Notes: generated from the sequence alone by a model not told the origin. 64,000 nt of DNA from Arbacia lixula (GCA_963669155.1 OZ022587.1:16560113-16624112), one strand, 5' to 3'. Numbered from the stretch's first letter, positions 8,774 to 19,258 are shown. Made by a program: numbers and translations.

Positions 8774-11700
8774 ATGTCTGCCAAGGTGCGCTACTTGGAC
8801 AGGAAGTTGCTGAAGAATGTGCTGCGGCACACGGAGGTGTATAACAGACTGCAGGAGGAGGACGAGATGTGGGACAAGAAGAAGGAGAGCAAGGACCAGG
8901 CGAGAAGAGACAGGTACAAAGTATGCTGTGCTTACAGTGCAGCTCAAAGGAATTGGCATAGGGAAAGGGAAAGGGATGGGAAGGGGCCTCAGCTTTAAAC
9001 CGTGGTATATTTTGTCCAGTTCAGCATGAAACACAATGCCTTAGCCTAAAATGCATCATGTTTCATGCTGAGCTGGACAAAATATACCGCAGTTTAAAAC
9101 TGATGCTCTTTCCATTTCTTCCCTTTCCCTTTGCCTATGCCAATTCCTTTGAGCTGTAGTGTATGCTAAAAGACAATTTTGGGGCTAGCCTGTCTGACCA
9201 ATTGATATAGGACTCTCATAGATGGACACAATGTTAAGGATTTGATGTTTATGTTTTCCTGAAACGGAATATAATTTCCTCCACTCTTCCAGCTGGATTT
9301 TGTTTTTATCACGTTATAATTGCAAGCAGGGACCAGGCAAGGAGAAACGGGTACAATGGCAGCTGTGCTTCGAACAAGAGAAAAGTATTAAACAGTTATT
9401 GTGGCAACTAGCTTGTCATAATCAAATAAATGCATGAAGTCCTTTGCGTGCCATCGCAGGAATATTTTTGTACGAAATCAATATTAGAAATCTCATGAAA
9501 ATACAAGATTTGATTGATTTGATCATTTTGATGTATGTCTTTATGAAAGGAAGTTAAATTAATTGCCTCCTCTGCTCGCTCATCCCAATTTTCTTCACTT
9601 TCATCCTTCTCTCGTCCTGTTTTATTTCTTCTTCCTATTCTTCCTGCTCCATCTTGTTCGACCTTTCCTTTCTTGTTCTTCCTTCCTCCTAAACATTCTT
9701 ATACTACTGCACCTTACTCTCTTCTTTTAATTCATTATCCCTGTTCTCCTCTCTTTCTCCCCTTCCACCCCCTTCTTTCTCTCCCCCCCCCCCTTCCTTC
9801 CTTCTCTTTCTCCTCCTTCCCATTTAATTATCTTTCCTTCCTCTCCTTCTTACCAATTTTACCCTTCCTCTTCTTCATACTCCTCCCCCTTTTCTCCTCC
9901 CCCCCCCCCTTCTTCTTCCATCTTCTTCCTCCTCCTTCTTCCTCCTTACTCCCCCTTTTTTTTCCCCTTCTGCGTACTTCTTCTCCTTCTCCCTCTCCCA
10001 TTTACCTCCTCCTTCCTCCTTTTTCCTTCTCTTCCTCTCCATCTTGATTTTATTTGATTTATTTTTCCATAATAATCTTGAACAATGATATACAATTGAA
10101 TCCAATGAATTAACAAGGTATAAACAAATATATATCAGGACAGTTCATCTTGAACTGGCAAACAAAATGAATTGTGCAAATTGTTATGGAGGGAAACTTA
10201 AAAACGCATAGCTTGTAAGGTACAGGTTACCCATAAGTGACGTAAAGGCCAAAGGTACAGAAAATTAATGTGATAATTTCATTAAAAATTTTCATTTTCC
10301 TTCTTAAAAGCAACTACATGACTGTGATTACATACTAAAAAGAAACTATATATGTATATTGTAATCTATATATTGTATAAACTTATATATTATATAAACT
10401 TGTATATATGTAAACTATGTTTATTGTGGTCTGAGATCTTGTCTCCTTCCTCCCCTCACGTCCTTCTCTATTCCCCCCTCCCCACAGACGCAGGAGCCAT
10501 GGTGAGCGAGGCTTCATGTACAGCGACTACACCAGTGGCAGGGCCAGGCAGAAGTGGGATAGACGTCGCCTAGAGAGAGGAGGGGGTCGGGGAGGCATGG
10601 TCAGAAAAGAAGACAGGTAAATACTAAAACATTCTGCAAGTTAATGAAATAAAAATGCAATGTAGTACATTAAAAATGCCTTTTGAGTGGAAAAAAAATG
10701 GCTATTTTAGCAACTTACAGTGGTGACCTGTTTTCCGAACATCCAATTGTTTCTTTCTGTTGTGCACAAATTGGTTCTTACATTTGATTGCTACACAAAG
10801 ACATTAAAAACGTGCAGTGTGTTAACAACTTGTCCTGTTACTGTGTAATAGCACATTGTTACATTCACCTGTTCTGTATTCAATTTCAATTGATGGAACG
10901 CACGCTGAATCTACTAGTTATTGCTATTCGAACAAACCTCAGATGAGCTTTGCAGTTACCATTAGTAAGTTATTATTCGAACGATGTGCATAAAATTTGA
11001 ATACATTTTAAAAGTGGTTTAATGACAGGGGAAAATAAAACATTGATTTGCAATGAAATTAGACATTGTCTTTAAACAGAATTGTGCTTTTCATTAATTT
11101 GACGAAGGGTTTTATTTATTTTGTTTCATTGCTGGATTCTTTTACTGGTGTAGGTGGGATCACAGCGGTTTCATGCAGCTTTACCCAGAAGAGAACCCAG
11201 AGGATGCAAGTGACAGTGGAGCGGAGGGCAAGGGGAATGAAAAACAGAAGCGGTAAGTAGGGAGCGGACCATGGCATGGGGCAAGAAGTCTGAAGAGCTT
11301 CGTTGCCTGGCTAGGCAAATGACTTATCTTATTTTTCATCTCTTCTCTTTCTTCTCTTCCTCCTCCTCCTATCTTCTGCCTCTTATTCCTCCTTCTCTTT
11401 TTGTGAGTCCGAAGAGCTTTGTTGCCTGGCTAGGCAAGTGACTTATCTATTTTTCATCTCACCTCCTCTTTCTTCTCTTCCTCCTCCTTCTATCTTCTGC
11501 CTCTTATTCCTTCTTCTCTTTCTGATTCTGAAGAGCTTTGTTGCCTTGCAAGGCAAGTAACTTATCTCATTTTTGTATCTCTTCTCCTCTTTGTTATCTT
11601 TGTTCTCCTCCTCCTTCTGTTCTTCCTCCTCTTGCTCTTATACTTTTCCTTCTTTTTCCTCCTCTTCTGCTCCTTATTTCTCCTTCTCTTCCTCCTTCTT

Positions 11701-13170
11701 TTCTTCCTGAGTCATTACCTGGCTAAATGAGTGACTCCGCTCTTCTTCCATTTCTTTTTCTGAAATTTTCTCTTTGAATTGAATTGAAAGGTTTTATCAA
11801 ATCAAATATAAGAGCCTAAAAGCAGAATTGAGTTCAATGTACAATTGGGACATGTATGAATAGTTTGACACACAGTTTACATTAAAAAGCAATTACTACA
11901 TTGTAAGAAAATATTGCACAATACCGTGCTTAAATTGCATTCATTGGCACTCACCTACATGTGACTCTTTGCCTTTTCGACCTTCTTTTCTTCCTCCATC
12001 TCTTCCTTCTCTTCCCCCTTGTTCTTGACCTCCTCTTACCTACTATGTTGTAATACCAAAACAACATGAGGAAATAGATTTCCATCAAAAGCTATGGTGT
12101 ACAAAGATCATGAGAATGAGAAATAGGGTAACTTTTTGTCATAGTTAATGCAAGTTTTCATTGGAGAGAATTGCAATTATATGATAGAAATTTGTTCCAA
12201 GCTGTGTAAGCTGTATGGCCAACCAGCAATTTTGTTTGTAAGCTGCCCAAACAGGCAAATGGTGTTCTGAAGTAACATCATTTATGCCCGAAAATGTAAC
12301 AAGGAAATTCTGAATATCTTGTGAACCAATTACTGCCTGCTCTGTATTACCAGACATTTGATAAGGTCATGTGCATAATCGTTGATGATATGATTTTGTA
12401 GCAGAAAACAATGATATGTTTAAAAGAAGCAAAATTAATAGTTAAGTGAAGAAGATCGAGAAGGAGTGATATTTTGAAAGATTTTTCATACACTTAACGT
12501 CTAATTTTGTTTTGTTTTGTACAAAGCTATAGTCTTTCTCAAGTTGAATTTGTACATAGAGTCTAAGAGTTTCTTATATCTTGTTCTTCTTTTTTTAACT
12601 TTCACCAATTGCAGGAGTGAGAAACGGAAGAAACCAGGCGGAGATGACAATAGTGATTCATCATCATCAGGCTCTTCGGATTCCAGTAGTTCCTCAGACG
12701 ACTCCAGCGATTCAGACGATTCGAACAATAGCAGTAGCAGTGAAGAGGAGAATGCAGCCAAAGGAGAACAGCAAGGTGGATCTCGCCGGAGAGAGGAGCG
12801 CAAGAACGAGCGATCAAGAGAGGAGTCCAGCAAACGAAAGCGTGGTGGTGTTGAGAGAAGGAGAAGCACGAGTAGGAAACGGCGGAGAGAGAAAGAAGGG
12901 CGTAGACAGAGGAGTAAGGAAAGGAGAGCTTCCCGGCGGAGCGACAGAAGGAATGGACATCGAGCAGAAAGCCAGCACAGAGATTCAAAAAGAGACTCGA
13001 GCCGCCACCGGGGCAGGGTCAGAGAATCAAAAAGAAGGCGCGATGATAGACACGAGAAAAGAAGGGACAAGGAGGGACATGATAGCAGGAAGAAGAGGGA
13101 CAGGAGGGACAGGAAACACAGCCGAAGCGAGGGTCATAAAAGGAAGAGAAGCGGAAGGAGAGATAGGTGA
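8774..13170 (+). CDS. NKAPD1: NKAP domain-containing protein 1 homologue (NKAPD1/C11orf57)
   Basis: Coding exons are 8774-8913, 10488-10616, 11154-11252 and 12615-13170. All three internal joins are phase 2 with an AG|GT or CG|GT donor, and the product has 307 residues (the human protein has about 290). The N-terminus LLKNVLRHTEVYNRLQEEDEMW corresponds to the conserved first block of vertebrate NKAPD1, and RWDHSGFMQLYPEE (exon 3) to its WGHSGYKELYPEE block; these two matches carry the identification. The rest is low complexity: a Ser/Asp-rich stretch encoded at about 12650-12755, then a long Arg/Lys/Ser/Glu tail rich in RR, RS, RD and KR, as in nuclear RNA-associated proteins. The molecular role of NKAPD1 is poorly known; nuclear location is inferred. 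Introns carry a hairpin MITE (8935-9161), a pyrimidine tract and a 118-bp tandem repeat. I see no AATAAA just after the stop. Confidence 0.88.
8935..9161. mobile_element. Hairpin MITE family A, copy 1
   Basis: The two halves are inverted copies: 'cagctcaaaggaattggc' at the left reappears reversed at the right, and the centre pairs 'ttcagcatgaaacacaatg' with 'catcatgtttcatgctgag'. It starts 21 bp past the NKAPD1 exon 1 donor. Copies at 13749-13979 and 31718-31939 share the TIR CACTACAGCTCAAAGG; TA dinucleotides flank them, which suggests a Tc1/mariner-type origin. No ORF for a transposase is present. Confidence 0.85.
9329..9375 (+). repeat. Duplicated copy of the NKAPD1 exon-intron boundary
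   Basis: A segment here (GGACCAGGC, AG, AGA, AC, GGTACAA, then GCTGTGCTT) matches 8893-8935 with about ten substitutions. The original covers the end of the first NKAPD1 coding exon and its donor. The duplicate has GGGTACAA in place of AGGTACAA at the donor, and lies beyond the MITE copy at 8935-9161. It is preceded by an AG, so it could act as a cryptic mini-exon, but nothing shows that it does. Confidence 0.6.
9565..10040. repeat. Long C/T-rich (polypyrimidine) tract in NKAPD1 intron
   Basis: Close to 480 bp of nearly pure pyrimidine on the + strand, built of CTTCC, CTCC and poly-C blocks. Long ORFs over it are artefacts. Strong strand asymmetry of this kind can form triplex DNA. It lies between NKAPD1 coding exons 1 and 2. 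Confidence 0.85.
10840..11045 (-). mobile_element. MITE family D, diverged copy
   Basis: It matches, in reverse, the better-preserved copy at 41395-41625: 'ctgaatctactagttattgc', then 'cgaacaaacctc', 'gagctttgcagttacc' and 'gtgcataaaattt'. It lies in the NKAPD1 intron between exons 2 and 3. No coding capacity. Confidence 0.65.
11285..11720. repeat. 118-bp tandem repeat in NKAPD1 intron 3
   Basis: Three full units and one partial unit start near 11289, 11407, 11525 and 11707. Each begins with 'gaagagctttgttgcctgg' followed by 'ctaggcaagtgacttatc' and continues with a C/T-rich spacer. The CCTGGCTAGG core is self-complementary. The repeat is intronic and its ORFs are artefacts. Confidence 0.85.
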
Positions 13171-13269
13171 TGTAAGTTGGTTGAGCTTGTACTATACTAG
13201 GAGGAGTTTGTGCACCAGTATTACTTCTCTGTTGTAAACTACTATTGGTTATTGCTTAAACAGGTACTC
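13171..13269 (+). other. Start of NKAPD1 3' UTR
   Basis: This is the unique-looking sequence between the NKAPD1 stop and the family S element. No AATAAA is visible in it. It ends in an 18-bp palindrome (GGTACTCTATAGAGTACC, 13263-13280) formed by two family S termini abutting. Confidence 0.4.
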
Positions 13270-13500
13270 TATAGAGTACCGAAGTGTTGTCGTCATATGA
13301 GCATGTTGTCAAGACAATTGGCTCTAAACAAACGCACTCCATTGAGAGGTTTAGCGGTCCGACATTGTCTATCGGGCTCGTGTCGGGCATTCCTAATTAC
13401 AGCCCCCGTTGTGATCACCGCTGCTTGCTCTACCCGCATTGTTTAGATCCAGTTGTCTTGACAGTAATGCTCAAATGACGTCACACTTCGGTACTCTATA
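13270..13500. mobile_element. MITE family S, copy 2 (full length)
   Basis: This 231-bp element begins TATAGAGTACCGAAGTG and ends in CACTTCGGTACTCTATA, the imperfect reverse complement. Each terminus continues into a CGTCAT-containing subterminal segment. Copies are at 1-121, 49843-50086 and 56652-56808. It lies about 100 bp downstream of the NKAPD1 stop and would be in or next to the 3' UTR. No ORF. Confidence 0.85.
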
Positions 13501-13748
13501 CCTCTTCCTAGAATGTATAATTTTTGTTTTTAGGATTTCTTTTATTTAAGGGCCAAAGCATTCCAGGTTATGTATTATGTTATACACTTAAGTCGCTATT
13601 TTACATTGAAATTTATTTGATGCATAATACATTGGAATGTGAGCTATTCGGACTCTCGAAGAAGGAGAGTTGTGAATGTATCACACTGCAATGCACCATA
13701 AGGCATACTGTAATCTTCAAGTGCAGGTAGTAATAGAAATTCAAAATA

Positions 13749-13979
13749 CACTACAGCTCAAAGGAATTGGCATAGGCAAAGGGAAAGGGAAGAAAGGAAA
13801 GTAGCCGCAGTTTTAAACCACCGTATATTTTGTCCAGTTCAGCATGAAACATGATGCTTTTTAGGCAAAAGGATTGTATTTCATGCTGAACTGGAGAAAA
13901 TATACCGTGGTTTAAAACTGCGGCTTCTTCCCTTTCTTCCCTTTCCCTTTCCCTATGCCAATTCCTTTGAGCTGTTGTG
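13749..13979. mobile_element. Hairpin MITE family A, copy 2
   Basis: It begins CACTACAGCTCAAAGG and ends CCTTTGAGCTGTTGTG, flanked on both sides by TA. The interior is a near-perfect inverted repeat around 'gatgctttttaggcaaaag'. TA flanks and a terminal inverted repeat without a gene fit a Tc1/mariner-type MITE. Confidence 0.85.
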
Positions 13980-13989
13980 TATTTTAATC

Positions 13990-14201
13990 CTGTCGATACT
14001 CCATGACATGTATTGCTATCCAGAGCTCATCCAATACAGTTTTGTCTGCACTTCTTTTACATCACCGCCCACATTAGTAATGTTTACCGTTAGCGGTTTG
14101 TTTTTCACTTTCATTTCTTCTGCCACGGACTGCTTGATCAAAGTGATCTGTGCCCCAGATTCAAGAAGACAATTTGCTTCTGCTTTCTGACTTGGGGCTT
14201 G
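13990..14201 (-). pseudogene. Retrotransposon aspartic-protease-like fragment (distal part)
   Basis: On the minus strand one frame reads QKAEANCLLESGAQITLI and continues to a stop (TAG) about 50 codons later. The hydrophobic-x-SG-x-Q-hydrophobic pattern and a later GG recall the DUF1758/BEL-Pao type of retropepsin-like domain. In those the motif normally has Asp before Ser-Gly; here it is Glu, so catalysis is doubtful. The upstream part of the same frame lies beyond the Harbinger element, at 16613-16671. Gag, reverse transcriptase and LTRs are not seen. It is a dead fragment. Confidence 0.55.
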
Positions 14202-14584
14202 GGGTGGTATTCCAGAATGATAACTGAGGAGAAATCTTATCTCTTAAGTCCAAGATTCTCCTACGTGGTATTCCAGATGGAGTTTGTGGAGTAACGGTAC
14301 AACTGAGTTACTGTGTATACTTAGGATCGTATGATTTCACGATGCATATGTAAGCGCCAATGAGGGTGCGAAGGTATGAGTGAAGCCAAATCAATTCGAT
14401 ATCATACGCCATGTGCATAAATTGCATACGAACACTATAATGCAAACAAAAAAAATGTGCGATAAAATTAGTGTGGAGTTAGAGAGAATGATCGACGAAG
14501 ATAACAAAACGGCTGACGGAAGTATGTCAGTCATTCACATCTTTAGCAGTCTTTCTGATGTTCTTCTTTTCGTTTTTATTTACT

Positions 14585-15535
14585 TTAACTTAACCACTTT
14601 CCGTTTTCCTGGCGTAGGCGCTCAATCGGGAGCCACTCCTTCTCCATAAGGAGCCTCTCCCGTTCTATCTCTAGCCGCTCCTCCTTGACTCTACAGCGAC
14701 ATTTCTCAACGTCCAGGCGCTCCTCCTCTATCTGCAGGAACCGTTTTATTTTCTCGTCTCCGGCTTCTCCGCTCCTTCGTTTCTTACCCCGAGGAGTACC
14801 AGATGGGGTGGAGGGGGGAATACTGGATGGTCATCTGTTATTTAAATAACAATTAAATGATTATTTTATTAAGTTTATATTAAGTTATGATAATTCAAAC
14901 ACACATATGTGTACCCCCTCCCCCCCCCCCCCACACACACACCACACACACAAACAAAGATGCACATACAGAAAATACACGGCAAGGGGTAGCGAAAAAG
15001 ACACGCACAAACAATTGAAACATACTGGTAAGTGATAACAACAAAGTACAAAAATAGGAAAGATTCTTAGCAGAAACAATAAACCGGAATCCAGCTGCCA
15101 TACTCGCAAGAGTATCAAGAGCAGCTGCCTCAGTGGAACTGCTCTCCACTGGGTAGGCTGCTGTCTCGATGCCTCCTTCTACTCCCACGATGACATCCTC
15201 GCAGATTAACGATGCGAATAGTTCCTCGTCTTCGTCGAGTGGTGGTAGAAGAGGCCCGCCTCCTGTCTTCCCAGCCTCTCTCCTAATTCGCGCAAGGTTT
15301 GATCTTGAGTTCTGATTTCATCGTGCAGAATTTTTTTCCGCACTTTATCGGTCATCCTCCAATTTCCGTTGACAATTGACACAGCCGCCACGATGGCATT
15401 CCACGCCCTCTCCTTATTTACAGCAGTTAGATGGGGAGAGAGTTGACCCTCAATCACCTCCTTCCGCGACAAAACTTCGCGAATTAGGACTGCCTTTTCT
15501 TCTTGTGAGAAGTTCTCTTCCCGCTTCGGCGCCAT
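14585..15535 (-). pseudogene. Harbinger-associated Myb/SANT-like DNA-binding protein, frameshifted
   Basis: Exon 1 starts at 15535 with MAPKREENFSQEEKAVLIRE and continues through a segment with W at ERAWNAIVAAV and a basic KVRKKI end, the layout of Myb/SANT-like (Myb_DNA-bind_5) domains in Harbinger second proteins. Near 15255 one base is missing: the frame in use runs to a stop at 15206, while the neighbouring frame continues sensibly (LLPPLDEDEELFASLI...). A donor near 15107 (GCGA|GTATGG) and an acceptor at 14823-14824 would join an exon at 14585-14822. That exon encodes a basic stretch (GTPRGKKRRSG) followed by a Glu/Arg coiled coil and a stop. In intact elements this protein helps bind the transposon ends. 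Here the frameshift suggests a dead copy. Confidence 0.7.
14923..14953. repeat. Poly-C / (CA)n run within the Harbinger element
   Basis: A run of 12-13 C followed by CA dinucleotides lies in the presumed intron of the Myb-like gene. The ORFs over it are artefacts. Confidence 0.6.
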
Positions 15536-16612
15536 TTTTCAAGGGTGTCACACAACGCTATACAAAGTCGCTCAGCGCATCCTCTTCATTATATAATCTT
15601 GATTGCGCGTATATAATTATTGACGCTTATTTTGCACGTATTCGATTGCAGGAGGAAGGTGTGCGCTTGCCCCGGCCCCTGCAATGTCTCCACTACTAGT
15701 ATTAGGGACTCAATCTGACTGATTTTTGTTCAAAATACATCCGAAAGATTATCAGTTATTGACTTATGATAATATAATAGATATGTTTATAATTTCAAAT
15801 GCCTATTTCCATGGGCGACTAATGTAATGAAAACGCTGTCAAATACTGCAAGTGTGCTTGTTTCTTTTTCAGCATTATCACTTTCATTATTGATTCATTT
15901 CTGAACACAACAAAATTATATTTTTCCAAGTCAATTCATGGTGATAAATTTTATCTGTTTTCGTTTCCAGACCTGTGTTGATATTCAGAAAATTGTCCTT
16001 AGTTTCCTCCCAACTTCCTCCTCCCTTCATTGTGATTGGCTGTTGTTGAAAGACTGTGTTGCATCTACCACATTGTTTGAATAACCACGAAGGAGGCGTT
16101 TGACTGCGATTTAGCTTCCTTTAATGTCCCTTAGTCTTGGTCCAATCTTGGATATCAAGTACTTCAGTAGTGGTGCAGGATAAACTGTATTCAACCATTG
16201 TGTTGGTTTTCTTCATTTACTTTGTCACAAATGAAGAAGTCATGATAAAAGTTGATAAACGGTCAAGTACGATCTTATCAACGTGAAAGTTATTTGCGTC
16301 TGCGTGCAGTCAATGCAAGTACAGTTAACGTACAAGTTAGTCTCAGGTCAAGTCTATGTACGGTGAAGTTAGTCTGTGTTCAAGTATGCTCAAAATAGCT
16401 GAATACTTCATTCAACAGAAATAACATCAGAAATATGTCATATCATGACAGCTGTTCATAAATGAAACATTTCCCTCCATAGGCTAATAAATGCGCACTG
16501 GGTGGGATCAAACCCTCCCTAATTTGTATTAAGAGAGCCCTAAGAGGACTGGAATACAAATTTCTTGCTCCTAACTCTGAGAAAACTTAGGATAACTTCT
16601 GGAATACCACCC

Positions 16613-16671
16613 TTGGATTCGCACCTTTACCACAGGCAGGAGGGCAGATTGCCCTGCAACGCTTGCCACGT
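16613..16671 (-). pseudogene. Retrotransposon protease-region fragment (proximal part)
   Basis: The minus-strand frame here reads VASVAGQSALLPVVKVRIQ. Hydrophobic 'LLP.V.V.' segments precede the protease motif in BEL/Pao-type polyproteins. When the Harbinger element and one TTG copy are disregarded, this frame is in phase with the fragment at 13990-14201. It therefore belongs to the same retroelement, split by the insertion. The upstream end is cut by another repeat at 16671. Confidence 0.5.
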
Positions 16672-17205
16672 TAAAGGGACATAAAAACTGAGCTTTTGTG
16701 GCGCTATATTGTTTTTAGAGGGCACTGCGAGTGACGGCATTCGGCGATCTTATCAGCCCCACCCTAGTGCCGGCACTGCCCCACCCTCAAATCTGCAAAA
16801 GTGTTAGTGCCGATCTCGTGCGTGTGTGTTTCTAGCAACAGTCTTTGACACGCTATGGTGTATGTACACAAAATGAGCACATATCACGTGTAAAACCACC
16901 CATATCACTGCAATTGCGTGCTTGTTTGCCGAAGTTATATGGAGATTCCCGAATGTTAACTGAGCCGGGCCACACTCGGGAACTCCTTGATTTGCGACAA
17001 ATGTTACCCGAGCCAGGCCAGAACACCTCGATTTGCGACTTAACACGAGATCGCCACTAAAGCAGGTTTGCATATCTTGAGGGTGGGGCAGTGCTGGCAC
17101 TCAGTACTGGGATGGGGCTGATAATACCGTCGCCGAACGCCGTCGATTGCAGCGCCCTATATAAACGATATCACGCCACAATAGCTCAGTTGTATGTCAA
17201 GTGTT
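16671..17205. mobile_element. Long inverted-repeat element (hairpin) R
   Basis: It starts TTAAAGGGACATAAAAACTG. Its left arm (aactgagcttttgtggcg, agggcactgcgag, gcggcatt-like, cagccccaccctagtgcc, ctcaaatctgcaaa) reappears in reverse order on the right (ttgcatatcttgagggtg, ggcactcagtactggg, cgccctatataaacg, cgccacaatagctcagt). The arms are about 150 bp. Only one copy is in the window. It interrupts the retroelement fragment at 16613-16671. No ORF with known domain. Confidence 0.65.
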
Positions 17206-17239
17206 CAAGTGTTCATGGCAGATGTTTCTCATAGTTTCT

Positions 17240-17660
17240 TCACATGTAACATATAAGGGTGAAAGGATAAGAGAGAAACAATCTTTCAAACTTGGTTGTG
17301 TGACGTCACGTATCTGGTGCTCTCCCATATGTGTACAATTTTTTTGGAAAATGTGCATTTTCTCAAAAAGAGGTATATTCTTTTACCTGTGCATTTAATA
17401 CATCATGAGATATACGTTTTCACACGCATACCTGTACGAAAAAATAATTCCGTTGTCAAAAACAGAAAAGAGCAATTTATGCAATCATTTTTACACAACA
17501 TATGGGAGAGCACCTCGCACGTGAGGACACAAAATCAAAGCTTCAAAAGATCATAACTTACTTTAAAAAGGTCATAACTTTCTTATCCTTTGATGGATTT
17601 TCATCAAACCTTCACTTAAGTGTTTTTCATGTGTCTTCTTTTATTGAAACAAAAATAGGG
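17240..17660. mobile_element. MITE family B, partial copy
   Basis: It contains the family landmarks: 'gtgacgtcacg' near 17300, 'tggtgctctcccatatg', the 'tttacctgtgcattt' block, a 'cgcatacctgtacg' block and the 'ggattttcatcaaacc' end. The termini are lost. It directly precedes the full copy at 17713. Confidence 0.75.
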
Positions 17661-17712
17661 TAATGACAGTTGATCTTCAGATGTGTCTCATAGTTTCTTC
17701 ACATGTACCCTT

Positions 17713-18216
17713 TAAAGGGATAGTCCACCCTGAAATTAAGTTGATTTCAATAAAAGCAGACACAAGAAAGAAACATTCGAGTGAAGGTTTGATAAAAATT
17801 GATCAAATGAAAAAGCTATTTGATTTTAAAGTTTTGATTTTGTGACGTCACATGCGAGATGCTCGCCCATATGCTGTGTACCATTTTGGGGGAAAATGTC
17901 CATTTTCTCAAAAGGATATTTACCGTTTCACCTGTGCGTGTGATATATCATTAGACACATGTTTTTACACTCATATCATGATGAAAAAAAAGCATTGCTT
18001 CCTGAAAGAACAGAAAAAAGGCCAATTATGGAAATAGTAGTACACAACATATGAAAGAGCACCTCGCATGTGACGTCACAAAATCAAACTTTGAAATCAA
18101 ATTACTTTCCTTTCTTTTACCGGTACCCAATTTTCGTCAAACTTTCGCTCATGTTTCTTTAATGTGTCTCCTTTTATTGGAACAAAAATCATTTCAGGGT
18201 GAACTATCCCTTTAAA
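17713..18216. mobile_element. MITE family B, full-length copy
   Basis: This roughly 500-bp element has the termini TTTAAAGGGATAGTCCACCC and GGGTGAACTATCCCTTTAAA, an inverted repeat flanked by or including TTAA. TTAA is the target of piggyBac-type transposons, which is the likely relationship. The interior has two perfect TGACGTCA sites (about 17844 and 18073) in inverted arrangement around the 'ctcgcccatatg' and 'catatgaaagagcacctcgc' blocks. No ORF. Confidence 0.85.
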
Positions 18217-18599
18217 GTGTTAACACTTTATCCACTCTTACTGCATATATTCTTTACACAAGTACACACAAATCCCATAGGGGAGAAGTTGATGTGACAC
18301 ACAAAGGAGTAATGACAGTTGATCTTCAGATGTATCTCATAGCTTCTTCACATGTACCATTTAAGGAAAAGAGACTTGTTTTTGTTTTGCAAGACATTGT
18401 AGTTTACATTATGTATGTGTGTTGTCTTGAAACAGTTTGCAGCCTTTTGAGCCAAACATGTCTAAATAATTATGATAACATGAAAATAACGTCGTTACTC
18501 TCTTGTTTGTGTTATTGCACGATTCAGCATTTTGCTGTCTTCTCGCTAAGAAATATTTTTCCTTATACATACATATTGGGGGAATGCATTATGTGGAGA

Positions 18600-18950
18600 T
18601 AGTGGAGAAAGTACCAGAGAGATAGAGTGGGAGAGAAAGAATAAATCAGAGAGCTAATGACAAAGACAGTGGAGGCGAGAGAAAGAGAGAGAGTGTGAGA
18701 GGGAGTGAGAGAAAGAGGGGAGGGAGGGGAGAGAGGGTGAAAGAAAGAGTGAGGGAGAGAGAGAGAGAGAGAGAGAGGAGTAAAGAAAGAGGGGGAGGGA
18801 GGGAGAGAGAGGAGGAGGAACGAGGTGAGGGAGAGAAAGAAAGAGTGAGGGTGATAGGGGGAGATGAAGGAGGGAGAAAGAAAGAGACGGGGGGAGGGAG
18901 AGGGGGAAAGAAAGAGAGAGGGAGTGAAAGGGGAGAGAGCAAGAGAAAGT
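18600..18950. repeat. (GA)n-rich purine tract
   Basis: About 350 bp of GA/GGGA low-complexity purine sequence. All overlapping long ORFs (poly-Ser/Leu/Pro or Arg/Glu) are artefacts of it. Confidence 0.9.
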
Positions 18951-19258
18951 ACACAACAACAACGATGAGCAACGACTGGACTGGACACGTGCTGTTTTTT
19001 CGTTACTCAAAAGCAGTCACATTCCCTATCATCACGATCTTATCAGTTATGACAACATGTCAACATGGCAGCACATGCTCAGCCCAGGAGGTAAAAGCTC
19101 GTCATCGTTACGTAAGGAGGCGGAGATGTGTTTTATAGGCCGGTGATTATGTAATACATGTATGAGGAGCCTTAGGTGCCAGATATGACAACGTAGCGCA
19201 GCGGATAGACAGACCTGGGAACAGAACCTTGGCAGACTAATACATCATTTTTTTTCTT

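Larger units (their letters stand above)
14202..16612. mobile_element. PIF/Harbinger-type DNA transposon, 2.4 kb, transposase lost
   Basis: The left end reads GGGTGGTATTCCAGAA and the right end TTCTGGAATACCACCC, an almost perfect inverted pair. Both are flanked by TTG (14199-14201 and 16613-16615), a 3-bp target duplication as made by PIF/Harbinger elements. It carries a minus-strand Myb/SANT-like gene (14585-15535), the usual second gene of these elements. About 1 kb on the right (15700-16600) has no ORF, so the transposase gene appears deleted. It sits inside a retrotransposon reading frame. A short relative with the same ends is at 55596-56062. Confidence 0.85.

Noticed and set aside
12617..13237. 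Alternative 206-residue frame over the last NKAPD1 exon
   Set aside because: The frame joined in phase to exon 3 gives the SR/RD-rich tail expected for the family. The other frames are shadows.
18563..19138. Several 100-150 residue ORFs on both strands
   Set aside because: They are translations of the GA/TC tract at 18600-18950 (Ser/Leu/Pro or Arg/Glu repeats) and have no other content. The same holds for the ORFs at 9673-10105, 20525-21104, 53884-54210, 57188-57655 and 63528-63827.
19187..19250. Possible tRNA-derived SINE ('tagcgcagcgg' resembles an A box)
   Set aside because: No matching B box at the right distance and no tRNA fold could be seen. It was left unannotated.
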